Positions 25,984-33,072 of a stretch of DNA of 53,836 nt are shown here, piece by piece. Below the pieces are notes generated by a model, which saw nothing but the letters and a program-made list of their open reading frames with translations, ran no database searches and was not told where the DNA came from. Both the position numbers and the translations under genes were made by a program. Numbering within the stretch: position 1 is the stretch's first letter; the number at the start of each line of letters is the position of its first letter. Source of the stretch: Chitinophagaceae bacterium (GTDB lineage Bacteria; Bacteroidota; Bacteroidia; Chitinophagales; Chitinophagaceae); assembly GCA_016787065.1 (NCBI GenBank), contig JAEUVD010000012.1, positions 1 to 53,836 of the forward strand, written 5' to 3'.

Positions 25984-27014
25984 GTCGTTAGAAGTGCGGA
26001 AAGTTGTTGCTGCCATTCCCATGCAGAACGCATCATAACGTCAATTGTTCTCGTAGGGTGCCACTTCAGTTTTTCTCTTGCATAGGTATTGTCGGCATAA
26101 ATGGCTATAACATCACCATCACGTCGAGGGCCTATTTCATAGTTTAATTTCAAATCGCTGATTTGTTCAAACGACTGTATTGCTTCTAAAACACTCACCC
26201 CATTACCACTACCAAGATTGTAAATATCTATACCTGATGGTGCCGTATTGTTCAGAATGGAACCAAGTGCCAACGTGTGCGCATGGGCGATATCCATAAC
26301 GTGTATATAATCGCGTATGCAGGTGCCATCTCGCGTGTCGTAGTCGTTACCCCAAACATACATTTTAGGAAGGATACCTGCTGCAGTTTGCGTAATGACA
26401 GGAACAAGATTATTGGGTTTGTCGAAAGGAACCTCACCAATCTTGCCAGATTCATGAGCACCAACCGGATTAAAGTATCGAAGTAATACCGCATGACCAC
26501 CTTGTGCACGAATAAAATCCTCCACCATTTGTTCGCCCATTTGTTTCGTAGCAGCATAGGCACATTCTGGTTTCGCCAAAGGCGTTTGCTCATTCACTGG
26601 AAGGTGTGTAACATTACCATATACCGAACACGATGAAGAAAATACAAGGTTCTTAACCTGAAATTGTTCCATTACGTTTAATATATTCAATAATGAAATC
26701 AAATTATTTTCATAATATAAATTTGGATGAGCAACACTTTCATTCACTGATTTAAGTGCCGCAAAATGTATTATTCCTGCTATATCGGTGTGGTCTTCAA
26801 AAAACTTCGTCACATCACTAAGATTACATAAATCTATAGCATAGTTAACAACAGCTACACCGGTAATATCTTTAATACGCGAAAAGCTTGAAGCGGAAGA
26901 GCGACAGAAATTATCGATACTAATTACGTCATAGCCATGATTGATTAAATCGATAATGGTATGCGAACCAATATACCCTGCACCTCCTGTAACTAAAATT
27001 TTCTTTTTTGTCAT
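25980..27014 (-). CDS. galE: UDP-glucose 4-epimerase
   Basis: The 344-residue short-chain dehydrogenase-type epimerase interconverts UDP-glucose and UDP-galactose (or the N-acetyl forms). The NAD loop is VTGGAGYIGSHT, the catalytic Ser is in SSSCSVYG, and the YxxxK pair is YAATKQMGE. RYFNPVGAHESGKIGE and GTCIRDYIHVMD are GalE signatures. It follows murF by 5 bp and is probably in the same operon, linking peptidoglycan precursors and surface sugars. Confidence 0.93.
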   Translation of the reverse strand: MTKKKILVTGGAGYIGSHTIIDLINHGYDVISIDNFCRSSASSFSRIKDITGVAVVNYAIDLCNLSDVTKFFEDHTDIAGIIHFAALKSVNESVAHPNLYYENNLISLLNILNVMEQFQVKNLVFSSSCSVYGNVTHLPVNEQTPLAKPECAYAATKQMGEQMVEDFIRAQGGHAVLLRYFNPVGAHESGKIGEVPFDKPNNLVPVITQTAAGILPKMYVWGNDYDTRDGTCIRDYIHVMDIAHAHTLALGSILNNTAPSGIDIYNLGSGNGVSVLEAIQSFEQISDLKLNYEIGPRRDGDVIAIYADNTYAREKLKWHPTRTIDVMMRSAWEWQQQLSALLTT

Positions 27015-27019
27015 AACGG

Positions 27020-28303
27020 TTAATCTATAATTTTTTCCATCATAAATGCTCTCGACCCTTTTATAAGGACAGCGGTGTTTTCAATAGGCTGTTTCAAAAA
27101 CCAATCTCTTGCTTGAACATTATTTTCAACAAACGGATAATTATGATTTGTTTTGTTGAAATCACCACCCACGAGCAAAACATGTTCAAAATTGTTTTTC
27201 ACTAAAAGATCTACTACAAGCTGATGTTCTTTCAAACTATCATCTCCCAACTCTTTCATGCCGCCTAGAAGAACTATTTTTTTAGGGTAGTTCATCGAAG
27301 CAAAATTTTGAATGGCTACTTGCATACTGCTTGGATTAGCATTGTACGCATCCAGAATGATATCAGTTGAACCTCGTCGAATTAATTGAGATCGACTATT
27401 ATCTGGCACATAACATTCAATTGCGGTTTTTATTTTATCAATAGTTATGCCAAAGTAACTACCCACTGCAACTGCTGCTAGGATATTGGCAAAATTATAG
27501 GTTCCAATGAGCTGACTTTTAATCGTACATTCCTTACCGGCATTAAGTATAGCAACCTGTAATCCTTCCTGACCATTGCTTGAAATTATTTTTCCGCGAT
27601 AGTCGCCCTCAAATTCGCCATAAGTAATTTGTTTCTCAATACCCGTTGCCATTTCTTTTAGATAGTCAAAATCGGCATTTCGGAAAATAATTCCTTGATG
27701 TTCTTTCAAGAAATCATACAATTCACCTTTGCCTTTGCGAACGCCTTCGATTCCACCAAAACCTTCGAGATGAGCTTTGCCACAATTATTGATTAAGCCA
27801 AAATTTGGAAGTGCATAGGTACAATATGAAGCAATTTCACGTTGATGATTGGCACCCATTTCAATTATAGCAAATTCGGTTTCCTTTGGAATGGAAAGCA
27901 CGGTTAAGGGTACGCCTATGTGGTTATTCAGGTTTCCCTTTGTAGCCACGGTTTTAAAAGTAGTGGCCATGACGGCATGAATGAGTTCTTTGGTGGTGGT
28001 TTTGCCGTTACTTCCGGTGATAGCCAGAAAGGGGATCGTAAACTGTTGTCGGTGATGTTTACTCAGTTGTTGTAAGCTATCTAAAACATCATGCACCAAA
28101 ATACAGCGATCATGATTCGCGAAAATGGCTTCATCAATTATGGCATAAGCGGCTCCCTTTTCAATTGCTTCTAGGGCGAATTGATTACCATTAAAATGTT
28201 CGCCTTTAAGGGCAAAATACAAATCACCAGCTTTTAGTTTTCGCGTATCGGTTTGAATGTTAGGATTCTGAAGATAAATATCATATAAAGCTTCCACCGT
28301 CAT
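27020..28303 (-). CDS. murF: UDP-N-acetylmuramoyl-tripeptide--D-alanyl-D-alanine ligase
   Basis: The protein has 427 residues and adds D-Ala-D-Ala to the UDP-MurNAc tripeptide in the last cytoplasmic step of the peptidoglycan precursor. It shows the three Mur ligase domains: N-terminal DTRKLKAGDLYFALKGE, the ATP loop AITGSNGKTTTKELI, and central EMGANHQREI followed by the C-terminal LDAYNANPSSM. It is isolated from a dcw cluster here and paired with galE. The ATG is 4 nt after TTTCTTTG. Confidence 0.93.
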   Translation of the reverse strand: MTVEALYDIYLQNPNIQTDTRKLKAGDLYFALKGEHFNGNQFALEAIEKGAAYAIIDEAIFANHDRCILVHDVLDSLQQLSKHHRQQFTIPFLAITGSNGKTTTKELIHAVMATTFKTVATKGNLNNHIGVPLTVLSIPKETEFAIIEMGANHQREIASYCTYALPNFGLINNCGKAHLEGFGGIEGVRKGKGELYDFLKEHQGIIFRNADFDYLKEMATGIEKQITYGEFEGDYRGKIISSNGQEGLQVAILNAGKECTIKSQLIGTYNFANILAAVAVGSYFGITIDKIKTAIECYVPDNSRSQLIRRGSTDIILDAYNANPSSMQVAIQNFASMNYPKKIVLLGGMKELGDDSLKEHQLVVDLLVKNNFEHVLLVGGDFNKTNHNYPFVENNVQARDWFLKQPIENTAVLIKGSRAFMMEKIID

Positions 28304-28307
28304 AGAG

Positions 28308-28338
28308 CAAAGAAACTTAAATCCTTTGAGGATTGCAA
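28308..28338 (-). promoter_or_regulatory. Promoter TTG-N20-TTTCTTTG of murF-galE
   Basis: On the minus strand the -33 TTG is at 28336-28338 and the -7 box TTTCTTTG (one mismatch) at 28308-28315, 4 nt from ATG 28303. Confidence 0.45.
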
Positions 28339-28448
28339 GTTTGCACCAGTTTCCATGAAATATGGTTTATTTCATTCAGAATACAACCATTTTCTAAATT
28401 TGAAAACAGTCTTAGCCTGTTGTGTTTATCTTTAGGCCAAAAAAAGTA

Positions 28449-29135
28449 ATGTCGTTTCGTGGCCGTCTTCATATTAATGGTTCTTCGCAGTATAGTAATA
28501 TTTTGAAATTCACAATGAACTTGAGTCAGAGTGTCGATTCTCAAAACCGTCCAAACGCTGTTGCTTCAGGAGGTATCGTAAATATTACGTTGGAAGCAAG
28601 TAGAAATAATGAGTTGATGGAATGGATGGTTTCACCGAATATGACAAAAACCGGATTTATTAATTTTGCTCGTCGGGATGGAGAAAGTGCCATGAGCAAT
28701 ATTCATTTTCGCGATGCGTTTTGTATTAATTACAATATGAATTTCGATGCAGAGGATGAAACACCGATGACTATAGAAATAACTATTTCGGCAAGGGTTC
28801 TGGATTTTGAAGGCGGGTTAACCATTACTAATCGTTGGCCCGGCGATTATCAGGATGAATCAAGCAGCTCATCTTCTTCATCGGGCGAATCCGGTGTGGT
28901 AGTTTTACCTCCGGATGAAGACCGTTATACCAATCCGCAGGCCATGGAAGAGGAAATGGAAACCATGCGCGATGAATTAGAACAAACCCGCGAACATGTT
29001 TCTGAAACCGTTGAGGCTGTTCGAGAGCGTGTGGATGACGTTATGAAAGATATTGATACGACCCGTGAACAAGCGAATCAGATCAGTAACGATTTAACCG
29101 GTGAGGATATTCCGAATCCGAGTGATATGTTCTAA
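28449..29135 (+). CDS. tssD: TssD/Hcp-type tube protein with a Ser-linker and coiled-coil extension
   Basis: The protein has 228 residues from ATG 28449; the in-frame GTG 28422 is rejected as it precedes a likely -7 box. Residues 1-131 are the Bacteroidota TssD (Hcp-like, T6SS subtype iii) domain: MSFRGRLHINGSSQYSN, QSVDSQNRPNAVASGG, MEWMVSP, NFARRDGESAMSN, PMTIEITISARVL and NRWPG. A run of eight Ser (138-145) leads to an acidic, heptad-like helical tail (165-215). Ordinary TssD is about 130 residues. No other T6SS gene lies nearby. It may be a specialised or evolved Hcp, or an orphan phage-tail-like tube subunit. Confidence 0.82.
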   Translation: MSFRGRLHINGSSQYSNILKFTMNLSQSVDSQNRPNAVASGGIVNITLEASRNNELMEWMVSPNMTKTGFINFARRDGESAMSNIHFRDAFCINYNMNFDAEDETPMTIEITISARVLDFEGGLTITNRWPGDYQDESSSSSSSSGESGVVVLPPDEDRYTNPQAMEEEMETMRDELEQTREHVSETVEAVRERVDDVMKDIDTTREQANQISNDLTGEDIPNPSDMF

Positions 29136-29285
29136 CCGAGTATTTTGTGGCATTCCATAAACTCCGATGTGCCTAAAGCATGAGTTTTCTCAGTTATTGG
29201 AATGATAGTTTACAAAAAAACTATTCTAAATAGATTATGTGCATATTTTGCCCGATTAATTGACCATAATCCATAATTATTCGTA

Positions 29286-29293
29286 TACTTTTG
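29286..29293 (+). promoter_or_regulatory. -7 box TACTTTTG, 4 nt before the desaturase ATG
   Basis: This is an exact TAnnTTTG. The 4-nt gap to ATG 29298 implies a leaderless message. A TTG at 29260-29262 (spacer 23) may be the -33 element. Confidence 0.6.
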
Positions 29294-29297
29294 CAGC

Positions 29298-30410
29298 ATG
29301 GAGCAAAAAAAGCGCGCCAAGTTCGTAAACTCGAATAAGACCCAGTTTCTAAAAACATTAAAACGTCGTATTGATCAGTATTTTGAAGATCATTCCCTTG
29401 ACAAAAAAGCTAACAATAAAATGATAGTGAAATCTATCTTTATGTTGTGCTTGTATTCTTTACCAATTATAGCGTTGTACGTGTATCATTTGCCGGCGTG
29501 GGCTGTGCTGATTTGTTTCTCGCTATCAGGTTTTGGAGTAGCCGGTGTGGGAATGGGGGTTATGCATGATGCGAATCATGGGGCATACAGTCATAATAAA
29601 TTGGTTAACCAATTGATGGGTTATTCGTTGAATCTTATGGGTGGTTTCGATGTGAATTGGAGGCATCAACATAATATTCTCCATCATACCTATACGAATA
29701 TAGCGCATATGGATGAGGATATAGATCAGCGATTGAAGATGCGCTGGACACCACATTTTAAATATCATCCTGCGCAACGCTATCAACATATTTATGCGTT
29801 TATTGCATATTGTTTGTCTACTTTAAGTTGGATTGTGATCAAAGATTATCGTCAGTTTTATAATTACTCACAAAATGGAGTATATAAAAGCACCAAGCAG
29901 GAAATGGCTATGGATTTCGTTAAGTTATTTGCCACTAAGATCTTTTATCATTTGTATATATTAATTCTTCCGATTGTATGGTTAGGCTATGGGGCCGGAT
30001 TAATTATCGGTGGTTTTGTTTTGATGCATGCGATTGGCGGCTTCTTTTTATCAACCGTTTTCCAATTGGCCCATGTGGTTGAAGGAACTACTTTCCCGTT
30101 ACCGGATGATAAAGGCGAAATAGATAACGAATGGGCTATTCATCAAATGGAAACAACAGCTGATTTTGGTCATTCGAGTAAATTTCTTACTTGGTTTACT
30201 GGTGGATTAACGCATCAAGTTGAACATCATTTGTTCCCGGATATTTGTCATATACATTATCCACAAATTGCACCAATAGTCAAGCAAACTGCCGAAGAGT
30301 TTGGTGTACCTTATAATTACAATGATAGTTATTGGGGTGCTCTGAAATCCCATGTGGTCATACTAAAGAAATTTGGTTTGCCGGATGATTTCAATTTAGC
30401 CAACGCTTAA
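29298..30410 (+). CDS. Membrane fatty acid desaturase
   Basis: The protein has 370 residues with four main membrane helices. Three His boxes that bind the di-iron centre are present: HDANHGAYS (about 94), HQHNILHHTYTN (about 130) and HQVEHHLFP (about 313). The QVEHH form of the third box is typical of acyl-lipid/linoleoyl-CoA Delta-6-type desaturases, but here without a fused cytochrome b5. It probably introduces double bonds in membrane lipids, for example in cold adaptation. It stands alone; regiospecificity is not decidable. Confidence 0.9.
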   Translation: MEQKKRAKFVNSNKTQFLKTLKRRIDQYFEDHSLDKKANNKMIVKSIFMLCLYSLPIIALYVYHLPAWAVLICFSLSGFGVAGVGMGVMHDANHGAYSHNKLVNQLMGYSLNLMGGFDVNWRHQHNILHHTYTNIAHMDEDIDQRLKMRWTPHFKYHPAQRYQHIYAFIAYCLSTLSWIVIKDYRQFYNYSQNGVYKSTKQEMAMDFVKLFATKIFYHLYILILPIVWLGYGAGLIIGGFVLMHAIGGFFLSTVFQLAHVVEGTTFPLPDDKGEIDNEWAIHQMETTADFGHSSKFLTWFTGGLTHQVEHHLFPDICHIHYPQIAPIVKQTAEEFGVPYNYNDSYWGALKSHVVILKKFGLPDDFNLANA

Positions 30411-30602
30411 ATTCTTTCAATATCCAGATATAAAGGAGCAAATAACCTTGTTGTTTGTTGAACGCAACATTTGGGCCTGTGCAGAGATTCCGAGAGAATA
30501 CCTTACTTAGAGAACCTATTCGATTAACTCTTTCACTTTTTCGTCGTTGGGGATAATCAGTGGTTAGAAAATTTGCTAAAAATAATTCTAAAGGGCGTAG
30601 GG

Positions 30603-31583
30603 TTAAAACTCAATAACCTCTTCATCGAGTGGTTTTTTTGCCCAGCGTTTCCCGAATCGAAAATCGGCATAAACATTTAAGAAGTAAGGGCGGTTCTTAA
30701 CGATAGCCATAATAGGAACTTCTTTGGTATAAACTTCTAAACTACTGCCTAGTTCAATTCCTAAAAATGTTTTTTTGGTTGCACTGTAATCAAAATACAA
30801 GGCACTTTTAACACTAATACCAGGTATTATTTTGCATTCACTAATGCCATGCGTAAAGTCGGTGCCGCCAACAATGGTGCCTCGGTTTTCTAAATCTAAG
30901 AACGACGTTTTATTGGCTTCAGAGTATTTATCAACTTTTCGCACATACATACTTCCTTCCGGAATTAATAAATCGAGATAATAAGGTTTAAGAAATCCAA
31001 TATTTAACGAAGTGCCGTAAATCCAATGAATGATCACACTTTTATTGTCCAGTTTACCTGTAAGCGGTTTACTATTTCCATAACCAAAACGAAGGGGGTA
31101 GAAATTATTAATTTTCCCATATTTATAGGATACGGGTTTAGGTTCGTTCGGATAGATATTCGTAAAATTCTCGTTCAGTGTTTTAATTTCCTTCGGATTC
31201 TTCTTTTCGCCTAATTCAAAAAATAAAAAACGTGTGTGTTTATTTTCATCATTCGGATTTTTGATAAAGCCACGATTCACGAAGAATGTCCAACCGTCGC
31301 TTCCCTGACGGTACCCCATAGCAATTTCCTCGGTTATTGGTATAATAATTTTCTTCCTTCGCGCTAAAGCCATTTGTTTTCGTATACGGGCTTCTTCCTT
31401 TTTCTTATCCAACGCGGCTTGTATCGAATCGCGTTTCGCCTGCATCGCTAATTGCACAGAATCTTTGCGGGCTTGTTGTACTTTAAGTACAGAGTCTTTG
31501 GAAGAAGATTGACTCAACTTAGTTTGACTGTACAAGAACTGCGGCACAGCAAGGGTAACTAGTATAATGAAAAATTGTCTCAA
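30603..31583 (-). CDS. Conserved Bacteroidota outer-membrane beta-barrel-like protein
   Basis: The protein has 326 residues from TTG 31583. That start gives the signal peptide M(L)RQFFIILVTLAVPQFLYSQ. An open extension to 31691 has no signal sequence and overlaps osmC, so it is rejected. After the signal come a charged helical stretch (about 30-85) and a beta-rich domain from about 95: WTFFVNRGF, FFELGEKKNPKEIK, INNFYPLRFGYG, IHWIYGTSLNIGFLKPYYLD, CKIIPGISVKSALYFDYS, and the terminal strand FLNVYADFRFGKRW. I recall close relatives in many Bacteroidota, annotated only as hypothetical. The function is unknown. Confidence 0.7.
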   Translation of the reverse strand: MRQFFIILVTLAVPQFLYSQTKLSQSSSKDSVLKVQQARKDSVQLAMQAKRDSIQAALDKKKEEARIRKQMALARRKKIIIPITEEIAMGYRQGSDGWTFFVNRGFIKNPNDENKHTRFLFFELGEKKNPKEIKTLNENFTNIYPNEPKPVSYKYGKINNFYPLRFGYGNSKPLTGKLDNKSVIIHWIYGTSLNIGFLKPYYLDLLIPEGSMYVRKVDKYSEANKTSFLDLENRGTIVGGTDFTHGISECKIIPGISVKSALYFDYSATKKTFLGIELGSSLEVYTKEVPIMAIVKNRPYFLNVYADFRFGKRWAKKPLDEEVIEF

Positions 31584-31626
31584 ACGGATTAAAACTACAG
31601 TAAAAGTAGTATAATTGTTTCGAAAT

Positions 31627-32034
31627 ATGACAGCGGAAATAATATATAAAGGTGAACTGCGCACTGAAATGCGACATATTGGAAGTGGCACTTTAGTTGA
31701 AACCGATGCACCTAAGGATAATCAAGGTAAAGGGGAGCGGTTTAGTCCTACCGATTTAGTAGCATCAGCCCTTGGAGCTTGTATGATAAGTATAATGGGT
31801 ATAGCCTCCAGAACGCATCAAATTGATTTAGTAGGCGTTCGTTTTGATATTGAAAAAATAATGGTGGCCGATCCACTTCGTAGAATTGGGGAGATACGGG
31901 TTGTTTTTCACAAGCCCGAGCATTTAACTTTTACGGAAAAAGAAATACAAATTTTAGAAAAAGCTGCCTTAACTTGCCCCGTCATGTTGAGCCTTTCGGA
32001 AAACATTACAAAAACAATTCATTGGAACTGGTAA
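31627..32034 (+). CDS. OsmC/Ohr family protein
   Basis: The 135-residue protein (ATG 31627; the TTG at 31615 is a less likely start) has the OsmC fold. SALGACMISIMGIASR and LTCPVMLSLSENI carry the two Cys residues that reduce organic hydroperoxides in OsmC/Ohr proteins. It is probably a thiol peroxidase. The LytTR regulator follows after 12 bp, so the two are likely one transcript. The minus-strand envelope gene starts only 43 bp away. Confidence 0.85.
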   Translation: MTAEIIYKGELRTEMRHIGSGTLVETDAPKDNQGKGERFSPTDLVASALGACMISIMGIASRTHQIDLVGVRFDIEKIMVADPLRRIGEIRVVFHKPEHLTFTEKEIQILEKAALTCPVMLSLSENITKTIHWNW

Positions 32035-32046
32035 GAAACACTTACT

Positions 32047-32778
32047 ATGGAAGAAAACAAAATACGGGCTATACTCATTGATGATGAAAATCTGAATAAT
32101 GATTTTCTAGCCGATCTTATTCGAGAATATTGTCCTACCGTTGACGTAGTACATATGGCAACCACGGTAGATGCAGGTTTGGCAGCCATTATTAAATACG
32201 AACCGGATTTGGTATTTCTAGATATAGAAATTAATGGCGATTCTGGCTTCGATATTCTCTCGGCAATTAAAAATCGAGATGTGTATGTAATCATCGTAAG
32301 TGCTTATGAAAAATATGCTTTGATGGCCATTCGACATAATGCCGTAGATTATATTTTAAAGCCAATTCGAATCACCGATTTAGTTGGTTCAATCGACCGC
32401 TATTATGCTATGCAAGAGCGTAAAACCTTGCGTGTTTCTGAGCCTTCTACGCAAGTAAGAATGTTAAAGGTATCGAATAGGGACCATGTAATTTTTATCA
32501 ACTGTTTTGATATTATTTATATCGAAGTAGTTAATGTAATTGCCGTTATTCATACCCGCGATAAACAAAAAATTCTATCTTCCAAAGGATTACGTGAAAC
32601 CTTAGAGGATCTACCACAAGATGTTTTTGTGCGCACGCATAACAGTTATGCTGTTAACAAATTAGAGGTTTATAAATACTTGAAAAGTAAAAATGGTTCC
32701 CTGCTCATGTCTGACGGAACTCAAATTCCTATTTCTGAAACCCGACGCAAATTCGTGTTCGAAGCCCTCAATTTATAA
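32047..32778 (+). CDS. LytTR-family response regulator
   Basis: The protein has 243 residues. The receiver domain (1-125) has the acidic pair Asp12-Asp13, the phospho-acceptor Asp59 in LVFLDIEI, Ser85 and Lys105 in LKPIR. Residues 138-243 form a LytTR DNA-binding domain: MLKVSNRDHVIFINCFDIIYIE (short excerpt of strands), FVRTHNSYAVN, and PISETRRKFVFEAL. No histidine kinase is adjacent, so it is an orphan regulator. Three 9-bp direct repeats at exact 21-bp period begin 48 bp after its stop, a spacing typical of LytTR operators. They could be its targets. Confidence 0.92.
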   Translation: MEENKIRAILIDDENLNNDFLADLIREYCPTVDVVHMATTVDAGLAAIIKYEPDLVFLDIEINGDSGFDILSAIKNRDVYVIIVSAYEKYALMAIRHNAVDYILKPIRITDLVGSIDRYYAMQERKTLRVSEPSTQVRMLKVSNRDHVIFINCFDIIYIEVVNVIAVIHTRDKQKILSSKGLRETLEDLPQDVFVRTHNSYAVNKLEVYKYLKSKNGSLLMSDGTQIPISETRRKFVFEALNL

Positions 32779-32825
32779 TGCTGAGTTGCTGTATATGATG
32801 TTAATTCATCATTTGTTTTTCTGGA

Positions 32826-32876
32826 TTACAACCTCAAAAGGGGTAGTTACAACCTGAAAAGGCTTGATTACAACTT
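32826..32876 (+). promoter_or_regulatory. Three LytTR-operator-like direct repeats, 21-bp period
   Basis: TTACAACCT occurs at 32826-32834 and 32847-32855, and TTACAACTT at 32868-32876. The starts are exactly 21 bp apart, two helical turns. LytTR regulators such as AgrA bind pairs of 9-bp direct repeats separated by 12 bp, which is the same spacing. The sequence fits the published LytTR consensus only partly. The array lies between a LytTR gene and a convergent gene, and just upstream of the -7 box at 32905. Confidence 0.55.
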
Positions 32877-32904
32877 ATTGGTTTTCGGAAATCCAACCAT
32901 GTTA

Positions 32905-32912
32905 TAGCTTTG
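32905..32912 (+). promoter_or_regulatory. -7 box TAGCTTTG in the convergent intergenic region
   Basis: This is an exact TAnnTTTG on the plus strand. It lies 28 bp after the last operator-like repeat, with no coding start behind it. It would initiate a transcript near 32917 running toward the 3' end of the convergent nuclease gene. Confidence 0.5.
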
Positions 32913-32916
32913 GTGC

Positions 32917-33060
32917 AACAACAGGCGGATAAACTTATTAGGTTTATGAAAACGAGCAGGCTTGCCGAAAACTGCGTCTAGAGTAGGCGGATAAGGAGCA
33001 TCGACGGATGTTTCAAACAAAACATTGTGAAAAATAGGTATCCTGTTGCCTTATAACAGG
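32917..33060 (+). ncRNA. Putative structured transcript driven by the LytTR-type promoter
   Basis: No ORF longer than 11 codons starts with ATG here. Visible structure: hairpin ATAAAC/GTTTAT (32929-32947), GCAG/CTGC (32956-32975), CATC/GATG near 33003, TTTCA/TGAAA (33011-33032), and a closing stem CCTGTT/AACAGG (33042-33060). The 10-mer AGGCGGATAA occurs twice, at 32923 and 32985. The 3' end converges on the stop of 33073. Both ends and function are inferred; I recognise no known RNA family. Confidence 0.35.
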
Positions 33061-33072
33061 TTCTCATCCCCT

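Noticed and set aside
28422..28448. GTG-started N-terminal extension of TssD
   Set aside because: It precedes a TATCTTTA-type box and adds nine residues not seen in TssD; ATG 28449 gives the usual MSF start.
32941..33030. Small peptides encoded in the convergent intergenic region
   Set aside because: The only ATG frames are 9-11 codons, with stops and no conserved features.
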